Assembly (NCBI GenBank): GCA_049587755.1
Contig: JBAVEN010000049.1
Span: 1-64,000, forward strand
Source: Bog-375 sp049587755
Lineage (GTDB): Bacteria > Acidobacteriota > Terriglobia > Bryobacterales > Bryobacteraceae
Direction: 5' to 3'
DNA length: 64,000 nt
This document shows, one piece after another, positions 8,375 to 17,685 of the stretch (its first letter is position 1; every line of letters starts with the position of its first letter). The position numbers were made by a program, and so were the translations under genes. Under the pieces are notes generated by a model. It saw nothing but the letters and a program-made list of their open reading frames with translations. It had not been told where the DNA came from and searched no databases.

Positions 8375-9154
8375 ATGTCCAGACCTGCTGGTGTGCGGCC
8401 GTACCGCTGGCTTGCTGAGCATTTCGACCGGGTGTTCGGTGGCTCTCGCGGATTTGTCAAAGCGGCCCGGCGTGCCATCGTGAAGCCGATTCTGCCCCAA
8501 GTCCGCGTCGCCTGCGACTTGGCGTGCGGCACAGGCGCGACGGCGCTTGACCTGGTAGCCCATGGTATCAGCATGTATGGCGTAGATCTCTCGCCGGGCA
8601 TGTGCCGCGCCGCCCGCCGCAAGGCTCGGGAACGGAAACTGAGGCTGCGGGTAATCCAGGCGGACATGCGGGATTTTCGGCTGCCCGAACCAGTGGACCT
8701 GATCCTGAGCGAGTACGACGCCATCAACCATGTGCCGCGCCGTTCTGACCTGCGGCGTGTAGTCTCGGCGGTGGCGCGCGCACTCAATCCGGGCGGCTGG
8801 TTTTTCTTCGACGCGAACACTCTCGCCGGATTCGACAAGTACTGGCGGGGCACGTGGTGGATCGAGAAGCCTGGTGTTGTTCTGGCAATGAGAAACGGCC
8901 ACAATCTGAAACGCCGCAAGGCTTGGTGTGATTGCGAGTGGTTCGTGCAAGAGGGCCGTCTTTGGCGCCGCCACACTGAGCGCGTGGAAGAGGTCTGCTG
9001 GGCCCAAGGAGAGATCCGTGATGCGTTGAACGCCGCCGGGTTCGCCTCGGTCCAGGTTTGGGACGCCGCCCCTTTTTTCAGGGGCGGTGATGTGACTACC
9101 AAGGGTTGCCGCAGTTACTATCTCGCCCGTAAGGGGCGCCGAATACGCCCTTAG
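8375..9154 (+). CDS. SAM-dependent class I methyltransferase
   Basis: About 259 residues. Motif I is VACDLACGTGATALDLVAHG, with the glycine-rich SAM loop DLACGTG. It is followed by the acidic strand MYGVDLSPGMCR, motif II-like VIQADMRDFRLPEPVDLIL, and LNPGGWFFFDANT. The fold matches the Methyltransf_11/25 group, and such proteins act on small molecules or on unknown substrates. The C-terminal part (EVCWAQGEIRDALNAAGFAS) is the usual tail helix/strand region. Start placed at ATG 8375, just before the conserved YRWLAEHFDRVFGG. A GTG at 8321 would add 18 residues. Divergent from the pseudogene at 7681. Confidence 0.8.
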   Translation: MSRPAGVRPYRWLAEHFDRVFGGSRGFVKAARRAIVKPILPQVRVACDLACGTGATALDLVAHGISMYGVDLSPGMCRAARRKARERKLRLRVIQADMRDFRLPEPVDLILSEYDAINHVPRRSDLRRVVSAVARALNPGGWFFFDANTLAGFDKYWRGTWWIEKPGVVLAMRNGHNLKRRKAWCDCEWFVQEGRLWRRHTERVEEVCWAQGEIRDALNAAGFASVQVWDAAPFFRGGDVTTKGCRSYYLARKGRRIRP

Positions 9155-9450
9155 CACTTTCACGCATCGAGGTTGTGTGCCGCATCACACGCGCGCATTA
9201 TTGACGAGCAACTTCCGCACGTTTTGTTGGCGTAAGCGATAGCCAACAATCGTTCGCAGGCGTGGCTCGCTGGGCAGTCCTTTAGGGCGCGTCATGTGCT
9301 AACCGGAACAACCGGCGCACGCGCCGGAGGTGATACGAGAACCCACGGGCCGCGAGTGTTATGACCTGATATCGGAAGGCGGCACCCGAGGAGCCAGTTC
9401 AACCGTCTTGCCGGCGTCCAGAAAATCGCCGACTACCACGATGACCGGCT
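9155..9450. other. Intergenic region
   Basis: About 296 bp between the ends of two convergent genes. I see no gene, repeat or convincing terminator. Confidence 0.4.
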
Positions 9451-12015
9451 TCACAGCGCCAGTTCGTTACCTTCGGCGATGGTGGCGTTGGGCGTGGACC
9501 CTTTTCCGTTGACGGAGGCGGCGCGCACCGCGAGCGTGCCGTGGTCGACGCGCAGAGTGGCGCCGGCCTCGGTGACGCTAAATGTCCCCCACCCTGTGGC
9601 GGTGCTCCAGAAGCAGCGGAAACCCGGCGCCGCGTTGATAACGACGGACTGCTTCCCGCCGTGATAGTGGAAGCCGCTGGCGGCGAGGAGCGTGCTCCAG
9701 CTCGACATGGCGCGCGCGTAGTGGTAGCCGCACTCGGGCTCGTTCCAGGGGTTGCGGCGCTCGCCATCGTAGCGTGCGCGCACGTTGCGGACCGCTTCGA
9801 CACCTTCGCGCGTCATACCCGCGAAGAGCAGGAGGGCGGCGGCGAGGTACTCTTGGCCGGTCCAGGATTCGGCGTAGTAGGGGAAGGGCACGCGCGGGCG
9901 CTCAGCCTTGCCGTAGTCGCAGACCATAAGGGCAGGCTCGTCGTTAAGCACGTAGGTGCGCTCGACGTTATCGTGGCCGACGAGTGTGCGCTTATAGTTG
10001 TACCGCCAGATGGATTCGAGGGTCTTGCGGATATTGGCAGGGGAGACGAGTGGGCCGAGGCCTGCGACCTCGGCGAGATACTGGCCGATCAACTGATCGA
10101 GCAGACAGCCGCCGCCCACCTGGTATTCGGGCGTTTCGGTGTTAGCCGAGCCCATGTCGCTGAGCAGGTGGGGCGCGATCTTGTCCCTGGCGACGCCGCG
10201 AATTTTCTGGATGTAGAATTCGCCGTTGAAGAGGTTGGCATCGATCCATTTGCTGCCGCGCTCGAACAGCGTGCGATACTCCGCCGCGCTAGCGGTGTCG
10301 CCGGCGGCGCGCGCCATCTCTTCGCCGGCGCGGAGCGCGCCAAGGTAGAAGATGCCGCATTGCGGGTTGGGGCCGTAGAACTCGACGTCGTATGTGTTGT
10401 GCTGCACGCCTTCCAGGACGCCGTCTTTGTTGGCGTCCCAGCCGCCCGGGATCCAGGCGAACTCGATAGCCTTCTTGATGCGCGGCCACATTTCGCGGAG
10501 CCACGCGGTGTCGCCGGAAAGGAGCCAGTCGAGGTAAGCGTGCATGATCTGGCCCATCTGGCCATCGGCGGCGGCGAAGCCAAAGCTGTCGCCGTGGTGG
10601 GGAAGGCGCTCGCGGAAACGGATGCCGCCGGCGCTGTCGAGCTGGTAGCCGAACGCGGAGCTGCGCAGCGAGCGCGCGAAGCTCGGGAAGATGTGGGCGG
10701 TGGCGGTCTCGTAATTCCAGACGTGGGCGCAGCTTCCGGAGCAGCAGCCGGCGTGGTCGTCGGCGCCTTCGAAACCATGAAATTCGCCGTCGGCGGTGCG
10801 GAAGCAAACAGGCGTGACCAGGGTGGAGAGGTTGGCGCTGGCGGCGTCCTTGATGGCGGCGGGGATGGTGGACTCGCGCAGAGCGGCGGCAAAGCGGCGG
10901 GTCTTCCTCTCGAGGTCTCCAAGGTGTTCGGCGGCGTATTCGGCAGCGGCCCAGGCGTCGCGGAAGCGGGTCGCGTAATGGTTGCCAATCAGCGTGTCTT
11001 CATCCCCGGGCGCGGCGCTCCAGCCGCAGCGGCGCGGCGTGCGGTTGGGGAAATGCCAGGCGAGCAGGAAGGTGTAATCGGCGTGGGCGCCGGGCGCGAT
11101 GGTGCGGCCGAGCGAAAGCGCACCCACGGGTCCAGGGTCCTTCGACTCCGGACCGAGCTCACCATCGGCGGAAAAGTCGTCCCAGAAAAACATCGGCGAG
11201 TTCCACCAGCGGCCGCGCTCCCATCCGCGAAGGTGAGTGACCCGGGCGCCGGCGAAATCGAGCGCCGAGAGCAGGAAGCTGCCTTTGAGAGCGTCGTTGC
11301 CGGGCAGGTCCGGGCTGGCCATGAAAATGCCGTCGAGCCGCTCGGAAGTTTTGTATTCGTTGACGCGTGTGTCCTTGGCCGGGGTGCGACCCGTGGGGTT
11401 CTCTACGGACCAAGCGATGGAGACCTTGGCGGACACCGCACCGGGGTTGGTAACACGGTAGCGTAGGATGGCGACCGGCAAACCGGACTCGTCGGGTTCG
11501 TGTGGGATGAAGGGCGAGAAGGCCTCGAGCGACACTGTGACGGGCAAGGCGGAATCAGTGAAGTCGATGCGCGCCAGCGGAAATTCGCCGGTGAACGTAG
11601 CCGAGGCGAGACGCGTGAGGCCGGGCGCGTTGCGCGAGCCAAGCCCGTCGGGACCTTCGAAGGGCGGCTGGATGCGCGATTCGAGCACGCGCGCGAGGGG
11701 CCTGCGGTTGCCCGCCTGGACCCAGATGGCCGGAAAAGCGTATGTGGGCGTGTTGCCTTTATCGGGACGGTTGAAGATTTCCCAATCGCGAAGCTGCCCG
11801 CGCCCACCGAGGCTGATGGAGCCGGCGCAGACGCCGCCGAGTGGGAAAGCGATCGCGGCGAGGCGCCGTCCGGTGAAGACACGGGGGAACGCGATTTCGG
11901 AAGCGGTGGGCGATGCGGGCGCAGCCGCTGCCGGGGCCTGGCTTTGCGCGGCAACCTGAGCGGCGGCCCCGGCAAGCGTCACCTGCTGGAGGAAGGTGCG
12001 ACGCTTGGTGGACAT
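9451..12015 (-). CDS. GH116 family glycosidase, TAT-exported
   Basis: This 854-residue protein opens with a twin-arginine signal (STKRRTFLQQVTLAGAAAQ). Residues about 45-330 form the beta-sandwich GH116 N-terminal region (RLAAIAFPLGGVCAGSISLG). Residues about 380-790 form the (alpha/alpha)6 catalytic domain. CAHVWNYET (Glu about 436) fits the nucleophile region and QHNTYDVEFYGPNP (Asp about 543) the acid/base region of characterised bacterial GH116 enzymes. Known activities include beta-glucosidase, beta-xylosidase and GlcNAcase, so the substrate here is open. Length is normal for the family. Export implies degradation of oligosaccharides outside the cytoplasm. It stands alone, with no transporter or regulator adjoining. 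Confidence 0.9.
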   Translation of the reverse strand: MSTKRRTFLQQVTLAGAAAQVAAQSQAPAAAAPASPTASEIAFPRVFTGRRLAAIAFPLGGVCAGSISLGGRGQLRDWEIFNRPDKGNTPTYAFPAIWVQAGNRRPLARVLESRIQPPFEGPDGLGSRNAPGLTRLASATFTGEFPLARIDFTDSALPVTVSLEAFSPFIPHEPDESGLPVAILRYRVTNPGAVSAKVSIAWSVENPTGRTPAKDTRVNEYKTSERLDGIFMASPDLPGNDALKGSFLLSALDFAGARVTHLRGWERGRWWNSPMFFWDDFSADGELGPESKDPGPVGALSLGRTIAPGAHADYTFLLAWHFPNRTPRRCGWSAAPGDEDTLIGNHYATRFRDAWAAAEYAAEHLGDLERKTRRFAAALRESTIPAAIKDAASANLSTLVTPVCFRTADGEFHGFEGADDHAGCCSGSCAHVWNYETATAHIFPSFARSLRSSAFGYQLDSAGGIRFRERLPHHGDSFGFAAADGQMGQIMHAYLDWLLSGDTAWLREMWPRIKKAIEFAWIPGGWDANKDGVLEGVQHNTYDVEFYGPNPQCGIFYLGALRAGEEMARAAGDTASAAEYRTLFERGSKWIDANLFNGEFYIQKIRGVARDKIAPHLLSDMGSANTETPEYQVGGGCLLDQLIGQYLAEVAGLGPLVSPANIRKTLESIWRYNYKRTLVGHDNVERTYVLNDEPALMVCDYGKAERPRVPFPYYAESWTGQEYLAAALLLFAGMTREGVEAVRNVRARYDGERRNPWNEPECGYHYARAMSSWSTLLAASGFHYHGGKQSVVINAAPGFRCFWSTATGWGTFSVTEAGATLRVDHGTLAVRAASVNGKGSTPNATIAEGNELAL

Positions 12016-12105
12016 TCAGATATAGATTAGTCCCTGGGACAGGGGCGTGGGGAACCTGTTATTTCGGGTTATCGGTAGCGGTCTCCAATCGGAATCGAGG
12101 CCCCC

Positions 12106-12596
12106 TTAAAACGCCCCGCGACTGACGGTGACGCCGGCCAGCGGCGCAATCAGGTAGGCGACGAACTCGAAATATGGTCCCCAGGGAACGTTGCTAAGAT
12201 CTTCGCCCAGATACCACCCGTTCTGCATGTTGTGAGCGTCCTGCACCGCCGAGGGCTTGTGCACCCATTGGCGTTCGTTTTCTTGCTGCCGTCTGCCAGT
12301 TGCCGGGCAAAGTGGAAGGAATGCCGGTTGTCGTAGAAAACCGCCACCAGGTAATGCGCGTTATCGAAATGGGGTGGGTTCTTGAATTTGTAGTCGCTCC
12401 CGATCACGCCTCCCGAGACATCTTCAAAACCGTCGGCCACGCAGGCGCCGTAGAGCGATTTCTTATCGATCGTAGCGCCGCTAACGGAGGCGCCCGCCCG
12501 CGCACCCGGCACGCAAGACACCGCTCCGGTGCCACCCGGCATGTCGCATTTCGCGGCAAAGGAATAGCAGTTCAATCCGTTCGTCCATGGCACCAT
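12106..12596 (-). pseudogene. Hypothetical protein with a frameshift near 12290
   Basis: From ATG 12596 the frame reads MVPWTNGLNCYSFAAKCDMP through HFDNAHYLVAVFYDNRHSFH and ARQLADG. It then becomes Arg/Thr/Cys-rich and non-protein-like. In another frame from about 12290 a convincing continuation appears: QWVHKPSAVQDAHNMQNGWY, then LGEDLSNVPWGPYFEFVAYL and LIAPLAGVTVSRG, ending at TAA 12106. A one-base deletion or two-base insertion in the DNA around the A-rich run would explain this. The intact product would be about 160 residues. The HKPS...DAHNMQNGWYLGED segment suggests a conserved small protein, but the family is not recognised. Confidence 0.55.
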
Positions 12597-12928
12597 GATG
12601 GCGCCTTTCCCGCTCTTGATCTTCGCCCCCAAGGTTGGCTCCCTTCGTTTCTGAGTCGGCCGCGAAAGCACACTACACCCTCACGTGCCTTTTCTGACTG
12701 CCCTCGATTATAGTTCACATGAGCGCGTTGTCGCTAAAACCGTAAAATGGCCGCTGCGCGGCGCGAGCGGCGCCAGTTCCGCGCGAGCGATGTCAGTTAA
12801 TATCGGAAGCTAATCCGAGCATTGTCAGGCGCCGCTCTACCCGGTGACATCCGGCCGATTCCTTCTTCCGGTGCAGTCCATCGTTGAAGGACACGCGGTT
12901 TCGCGCCGATCCGTCCCGAGGAGTACAC
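12597..12928. other. Intergenic region with partial repeat B
   Basis: No gene is seen. A short block at 12801-12820 (TATCGGAAGCTAATCCGAGC) resembles the right end of repeat B. The rest is unremarkable GC-rich DNA. Confidence 0.4.
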
Positions 12929-14053
12929 TCACCGCCCCAGCGTAATCGTCCGCCCGGTCCGCGCCGATTCGCGCGCGGCGTCGAGGATTTCGATGACGAT
13001 CATGTTGTTCTCGATCGACGAGAGGCCGTAGGGCTTGAACTTACCGCGGGCCACGCCGATCAGATACGAAATGGAGTCGGCTTCCTGGGGCTGCAACTCC
13101 GGCGGCGTGCGCGTCTCCTCGGCCCGCGCGCCCGGCAGGCGCACGCGCAGGTTGTCACTGCCGGTGGCGATGGCGTAGCCCGTTGCGCCGTAGACTTCGA
13201 AATCCTTGCGGCCCACCGGCCAGTTCCACGATGCCTGGATGATGCCCTGCGCTTTCGGATATTCCAACAGCACGGTGGCTTCGTCATCGACGTACGTGTA
13301 GACGTCGGGCTTGTCGGTTTGGGTCAGGGCCGTTACCTTCAGCGGCCGCTGATTGTCCATCATCCACGTCATCAGGTTTGCGCCGTAACAGCCAAAATCA
13401 AAGAGGGCGCCGGCGCCGTTCTTCACGGGGTCGCTCAGCCAGGCGAAAAACTCTGGCTGCACGTTGATCTCCTTGGGGCCCTGGTGGCCATCCATCGCCA
13501 CCATTTTGCGGATGTCGCCCGCTGCCTTCTGCTCGTGCAGCAAGGTCCAGATCTCGCCGTGGCTGCGGTACCAGGTGGTCTCATAGTTGACGATGACCGG
13601 CGTGTTGTAGCGCTCCGAGGCCTGCTGGATGGCGTGTGCTTGCCGCAGGTCCACGGCCAGCGGCTTTTCCATCATCACCGGTATGTGGCGCGGGGCGCAC
13701 GCCGCGACGACCCTGCTGTGCGAGTAGGTATCGGTGAACGTCGCGACGGCTTCAGGTTTCGCAGCGTCGAGCATCTTGTTGAGATTGCTGTAGAGTTGAT
13801 CATCGGCGAAGTGGTCCGACTTGGCGTATTTTGCCAGCAGCTGGGCATCGGGATCCCAGACAGCGACGATGACGACATCGGTCGCGCGGCGCTGCGCGCT
13901 GCGCAAGAAACCGGAAACGTGGCCGTGGCTCAGCCCGGCGATGGCGATGCGCAACGGTTTTGCCTCGGACGACTGCGAGCCGACGAGTGTGGTCGTGATC
14001 ACGGCGGCGACAAGTGCGAACGACGATTGGCGAATCATGGGTGTCTGCATCAT
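12929..14053 (-). CDS. Gfo/Idh/MocA family oxidoreductase, exported
   Basis: 374 residues: a signal peptide (IRQSSFALVAAVITTTLVGSQSSEA), then the NAD(P)-binding Rossmann half (LRIAIAGLSHGHVSGFL) with the family's catalytic-loop motif EKP in IPVMMEKPLAVDLRQA. The C-terminal substrate-binding domain follows (GAGALFDFGCYGANLMTWMM; DEATVLLEYPKAQGIIQASW). Members oxidise or reduce sugars, inositols and related compounds. An N-terminal export signal is known in some periplasmic members of this superfamily. The GHQGP and WNWP segments are intact and the length is normal. A truncated duplicate lies at 7681-8112. Start could also be Met6 (14038). It is divergent from nothing close and may be monocistronic. 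Confidence 0.85.
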   Translation of the reverse strand: MMQTPMIRQSSFALVAAVITTTLVGSQSSEAKPLRIAIAGLSHGHVSGFLRSAQRRATDVVIVAVWDPDAQLLAKYAKSDHFADDQLYSNLNKMLDAAKPEAVATFTDTYSHSRVVAACAPRHIPVMMEKPLAVDLRQAHAIQQASERYNTPVIVNYETTWYRSHGEIWTLLHEQKAAGDIRKMVAMDGHQGPKEINVQPEFFAWLSDPVKNGAGALFDFGCYGANLMTWMMDNQRPLKVTALTQTDKPDVYTYVDDEATVLLEYPKAQGIIQASWNWPVGRKDFEVYGATGYAIATGSDNLRVRLPGARAEETRTPPELQPQEADSISYLIGVARGKFKPYGLSSIENNMIVIEILDAARESARTGRTITLGR

Positions 14054-14163
14054 ATCGCGCGCATAATGGTGCTGGCAGACCGCATTCTGGACCCGGATGG
14101 GATGAAGTGGTGTGGAGTTGCTTTTGCGAGGCGCTCGGCGTCAGAGTTTCCCAAATCCGACAG
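13730..14163. repeat. Segmental duplication, copy 2 (partner 7805-8219)
   Basis: This is the intact source-like copy of the duplicated segment. It covers the first third of the oxidoreductase gene plus about 110 bp upstream, ending at the same CAAATCCGACAGG block as copy 1. Downstream of that block the two loci diverge. The present locus has a weak repeat-B-like remnant (CTCGCGCCTTATCGG at about 14190). Confidence 0.8.
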
Positions 14164-14258
14164 GGTGACGGCCTGAACCAGAGCGATCTCGCGCCTTATC
14201 GGTAGGGGGCCAACCGTGATCGGCTCAGGCAGGACGTTCACGAGTAGCCGACGATCGA

Positions 14259-15482
14259 TTAGTGCAACATCTCCGCTGCGGTAAGCGCGTAGATCAACGC
14301 ACAGTGGACAATGTTGCGGATTGGAACGAACTCGTTCGGCCCGTGGGACACTGTCAGCAATCCGGGTCCGTAAGCGAATGCAGGGATGCCGCGAGCCGCA
14401 TAGAATCGTGTTTCGAGCAGTCCTGGGCACAGTTCGAAGTCGGGTTCTGCACCGGTCACGCCCTTTATGTGACGCGACAGGATTACGCCCAGCGGATCTC
14501 GCGCCGAAGTCGCCGCCGCTGGTTCCTGCTGAAGTGTCTCGATCTCGAAACCTTCAAGCGTGTCACGCAATCGGCGCCCTTCTTCCTCCAGGTTTTCTTC
14601 TGGATTGATGCGGCGGTCAACCGTGAAGGAGCAGCAATCGGGGGTCACGTTGAAATTGGTACCTCCCTCGATCCGCCCCCCAAGTAGCAGAATGGATTTG
14701 CGCGCTGCTGCCGGAGCGATGTTGCATCGCGTTTCCCGAAGCTCAACCTCCTTTTTGATGTCGGCAAGCCGCACCATCGCCGGCAATGCGCGCTCGAACG
14801 CATTCATGCCCTCGAATTGCCGGCCGACGTGCGCTGCTTTTCCACGCATGGTGGCGCGCAGCGAAATGGCTCCCCGGTTGGCGTTCCAAACGACGCCGCC
14901 GGTGGGCTCCGGCGTTAGCATACCGACCCCGTCTCTCCCCAGCAGCCCGCGTGCATTGAGATCGCGAGACCCGCGCGGGCCAGCGGTCTCTTCATCGGGT
15001 ACTAGCACGATTCCTATACGCCCGAATTTGAGAAGTCCCTCATGACGTGCCGCGGCGGCTGCATGAATCATCGCAGCCAGGCCGCTCTTCATATCCGACG
15101 AGCCCCGACCAAACAGATTCCCGCCCTCGACACGTGGCTGAAATTGATCGTGGCTCTGAGCAGGGACAACATCGTAGTGGCCGCTGAAATAAAGGGTTCG
15201 CGACCCAGTTCCGACCGACGCGAGTACACACTCGCCTTCACGTCTCACATCATCGAAGCCGAGTCTCTCCAATTCGTGGGAAAGAGTGCAAGCGCATTCC
15301 TCGTATTGATTCCCAGGTGGATTTTCCGAAGGAATCGAGATCAGCCGCTTTGCAAGATCCAGCATCGCCGGTTCGGAGAGCCGTTCCCGCAATCGGGCTG
15401 AAACCTGCTGGGTATTTTGGGGCACCACTTCCTGCCTGGTCCCTCCCCGTCGAATCTCGGACACTACTGCCAATGATGCCAT
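14259..15482 (-). CDS. M20 family metallopeptidase (ArgE/DapE/ACY1 type)
   Basis: The frame is open from 15605. The M20 fold begins near the MLDLAKRLISIPSENPPGNQ segment. Metal-ligand motifs are intact: LYFSGHYDVVPA (His, Asp), NLFGRGSSDMKSGLAAMIHA (bridging Asp), VLVPDEETAGPRGS (Glu-Glu, base and ligand), EPTGGVVWNANRG, and the C-terminal VSHGPNEFVPI His. The lid domain lies between (RATMRGKAAHVGRQFEGMNA). Such enzymes hydrolyse N-acyl amino acids or dipeptides with two Zn or Co ions. The start is uncertain: Met at 15482 was chosen, with 15365 or TTG 15605 as alternatives and no clear Shine-Dalgarno at any of them. No arginine or lysine biosynthesis gene is adjacent, so a specific substrate is not assigned. 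Confidence 0.85.
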   Translation of the reverse strand: MASLAVVSEIRRGGTRQEVVPQNTQQVSARLRERLSEPAMLDLAKRLISIPSENPPGNQYEECACTLSHELERLGFDDVRREGECVLASVGTGSRTLYFSGHYDVVPAQSHDQFQPRVEGGNLFGRGSSDMKSGLAAMIHAAAAARHEGLLKFGRIGIVLVPDEETAGPRGSRDLNARGLLGRDGVGMLTPEPTGGVVWNANRGAISLRATMRGKAAHVGRQFEGMNAFERALPAMVRLADIKKEVELRETRCNIAPAAARKSILLLGGRIEGGTNFNVTPDCCSFTVDRRINPEENLEEEGRRLRDTLEGFEIETLQQEPAAATSARDPLGVILSRHIKGVTGAEPDFELCPGLLETRFYAARGIPAFAYGPGLLTVSHGPNEFVPIRNIVHCALIYALTAAEMLH

Positions 15483-15605
15483 AGCCGGATGCCGCGCGAG
15501 TGATGGGTGAGTCGCGTAAAGGTGACGCAACACCCCGCCGGCAACATAGCTCGGCAACAGCCCGAAACTTATCGGAAATTGCGAGACGGGCCGAAATCGG
15601 TTCAA

Positions 15606-16121
15606 CTCCCCCGTTAAGACCTGATATCGTTAGTCCGGCCAGCCAAGCACATCCGTTCTTGGGCGTTTTCCCTCTAGTTGATCGCTCCGGACAGGACTTT
15701 TGGCGAGGAGTTGTCCGGGTTTGGGTTATCAAGATCAGGGCAGATACCCCTCGACTGGGGAGGTTACCGCCCAAACGCAGTTCGACCCGGTGGGTGGTCT
15801 GCTTGCAACGGGAATGCGTGGAGTGTCGTCTACCAATTGGGACCGGCCGGCGCACCGGGCGCGCCGGCGGGGCCTGGTGGCTGGCGCCCGGATAGCGGTG
15901 GCTGCTCCGGGAGGCGGTTATGGTCCCCGTAAGATCTGTTCCCCGGCCGGCGTCGAACGCGCCCTGCCTGATTCTGGGTTTAGTCCCGGTCGGCAGAGCC
16001 ACCCGTACCCACCTGGCAAATCCCCACAGCCCCAATGACAGTTGTTGCCCTCCATTTCCGCTTTTTAGGGTGAGGCGACCCGCAGGGTTGACCTCAAGAC
16101 CAAGTTAAAGGAGGCTCAGTC
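15606..16121. other. Non-coding region upstream of the TPR gene
   Basis: About 515 bp with no convincing gene. A Gly/Pro-rich plus-strand frame at about 15790-15930 reads AWSVVYQLGPAGAPGAPAGP and could be a scrap of an exported protein, but it has no start or domain. Immediately before the next gene lies the ribosome site AAAGGAGG at about 16106. Confidence 0.4.
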
Positions 16122-16988
16122 ATGAAATCGACGTGTTTCACACTCTCGGGCTTTCTGATGCTCACCCTGCCAGCGTCCTGCTTCACGGCAGGACTGGCAG
16201 ACGCACAGGGGGGCGCCGGCGCATCCACGGTGCCATTCGAGGCCCGCTGGAGCCTGGCCCTGTTGCCGGCAGAAGATAGCTCCTTCGCGTTGAATGGTCA
16301 GGAGGCGGTTCCGGCTGCATCGCCGGGGCCCGCGTCAGAACTCTCACTGGAGGAGCGCGCTGACATTTACATGGCGCGCAAGATGTTCCGCGAGGCGATC
16401 GACACCTATAGCAAGATCGAACCGGCGACACCGGTGACGCTGAACCTGATCGGAATCGCCTATCAGCAGCAGTTCGATCACGCGGTAGCGCGGCAGTACT
16501 ACGAACGCGCGATCAAGGCCAGACCGAATTACGCCGAGGCGATCAACAACCTGGGCACGCTGTACTACGTGCAGGGAAACTACCGGCGCGCCACCTCGCT
16601 TTACAAGCGCGCGCTCAGGCTGCAGCCGGAGTCGCCCTCCATCCACATCAACCTGGGCATGGCGTGGCTGGCTCGGCACAATGAAACCAAATGGCAGCGC
16701 CAGCTGCAGGAGGCGCTGGAGCTGGATCCAGAGGTTTTCGAGCGGCGCGGTACCCACGGCATACTGATCGAGGAGCAGAGCACCACTGACCGCGCCAAGT
16801 TCGACTTCTACCTGGCGCGGCTCTACGCCAGAAGCGGCAAGAACGAGCTGGCGCTGCAGTACATTCGCAAGGCACTGGAGTGCGGCTTGAAGGAGCGCAA
16901 GCAACTTCTGGAAGACGGGGACTTCGCCGCAGTGCGCGCGCTGCCCGAGTTCGACGAACTGATGAAGCAGCCGCCCAAGGTGCTGTAA
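16122..16988 (+). CDS. Exported TPR-repeat protein
   Basis: 288 residues starting at ATG 16122 behind a strong AAAGGAGG with 8-nt spacing. An N-terminal signal peptide (GFLMLTLPASCFTAGLADAQ) precedes a variable linker. At least three tandem TPR units follow (VTLNLIGIAYQQQFDHAVAR; AEAINNLGTLYYVQGNYRRA; SIHINLGMAWLARHNETKW), and a further helical pair ends with a FYLARLYARSGKNELALQYI unit. TPRs mediate protein-protein binding, so this is likely a periplasmic scaffold. A HELGH metalloprotease gene follows about 100 bp downstream on the same strand and may be cotranscribed. Confidence 0.8.
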   Translation: MKSTCFTLSGFLMLTLPASCFTAGLADAQGGAGASTVPFEARWSLALLPAEDSSFALNGQEAVPAASPGPASELSLEERADIYMARKMFREAIDTYSKIEPATPVTLNLIGIAYQQQFDHAVARQYYERAIKARPNYAEAINNLGTLYYVQGNYRRATSLYKRALRLQPESPSIHINLGMAWLARHNETKWQRQLQEALELDPEVFERRGTHGILIEEQSTTDRAKFDFYLARLYARSGKNELALQYIRKALECGLKERKQLLEDGDFAAVRALPEFDELMKQPPKVL

Positions 16989-17091
16989 GCCTCCACCGGG
17001 CGGATGCGCCGCCGCTGCGGCGGGAGGCGAGCCTGGGCGAAAGACGAAGGGCGGCTGTGGGGCAGGAACGCCCTGCGCCGGGGAGGTTCGC

Positions 17092-17685
17092 ATGCTAGTT
17101 GCTGGGATGATTTGCACTATCCTTTTCGCAATGCCGCTGTTTGCCGGCGAACGGATGACCGTCTCCGTCTGCACTCGGGGACGCCTGGACCAGAGGGTCG
17201 AATTGGGAGCTGAAGCCGCGGCGGCAGCTCTGTTCCACTCCATGAACATCGAAATCGTGTGGGCGAAGTGTGAGGCCGGCCTGGAGGGGGACGAGGCGGT
17301 TCAGCAGCACTGGTTCACGCTGCGGCTCCGTGACGGCCGGCCGTTCATCAAGCCGGCTCCGGCAGCGTTAGACACTCTGGGTGAAGCTTTTTTGCCGGTC
17401 GACAACGGAGGCTACATCGTGGAGGTGTACTATCAGGCCGTGCAGGCGCTGGCCGGTGCCAAAGAGGCGGAACTCACGACACTGCTGGGCTACGTAATCG
17501 CGCACGAGTTGGGCCATTTGCTGCTCGGCCCCGGGCACGCCGCCAAAGGGGTCATGCGTTCGGCGTGGGATCGCAGAGATCTGGAGGCTATTCGCCAAGG
17601 ATGTCTAAGATTCAGCCCTGTGGAGGCCGCCAGCATGCGCCGGGTGTTGCAAGGCACTGTCCAGGGCCCGGCCACCGCCCCTTGA
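17092..17685 (+). CDS. Exported small HELGH metalloprotease-like protein
   Basis: 197 residues. ATG 17092 follows GGGGAGG at good spacing. A signal peptide (GMICTILFAMPLFAGE) precedes a globular domain with the zinc motif AHELGHLLLGPGHAAKGVM (H138, E139, H142, H149, then Met155). HExxH followed by a downstream His and a Met resembles metzincins. However, three residues rather than two separate the second His from Gly, so it is not a textbook HExxHxxGxxH. Related short exported proteins with HExGHLLLG and a GIM/GVM turn are common in Acidobacteria. Substrate unknown. The upstream TPR protein is its likely partner. Confidence 0.75.
   Translation: MLVAGMICTILFAMPLFAGERMTVSVCTRGRLDQRVELGAEAAAAALFHSMNIEIVWAKCEAGLEGDEAVQQHWFTLRLRDGRPFIKPAPAALDTLGEAFLPVDNGGYIVEVYYQAVQALAGAKEAELTTLLGYVIAHELGHLLLGPGHAAKGVMRSAWDRRDLEAIRQGCLRFSPVEAASMRRVLQGTVQGPATAP

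Noticed and set aside
9541..11466. Long open frame (641 codons) on the plus strand
   Set aside because: It lies entirely antisense to the GH116 gene. Its low-complexity Gly/Ala/Val/Glu composition is what GC-rich codon usage produces on the opposite strand. No domain and no ribosome site.
15780..15935. Collagen-like GPAGAPGAPAGPGG frame
   Set aside because: Too short, with no start and no continuing Gly-X-Y run. GC-rich sequence gives such peptides by chance.
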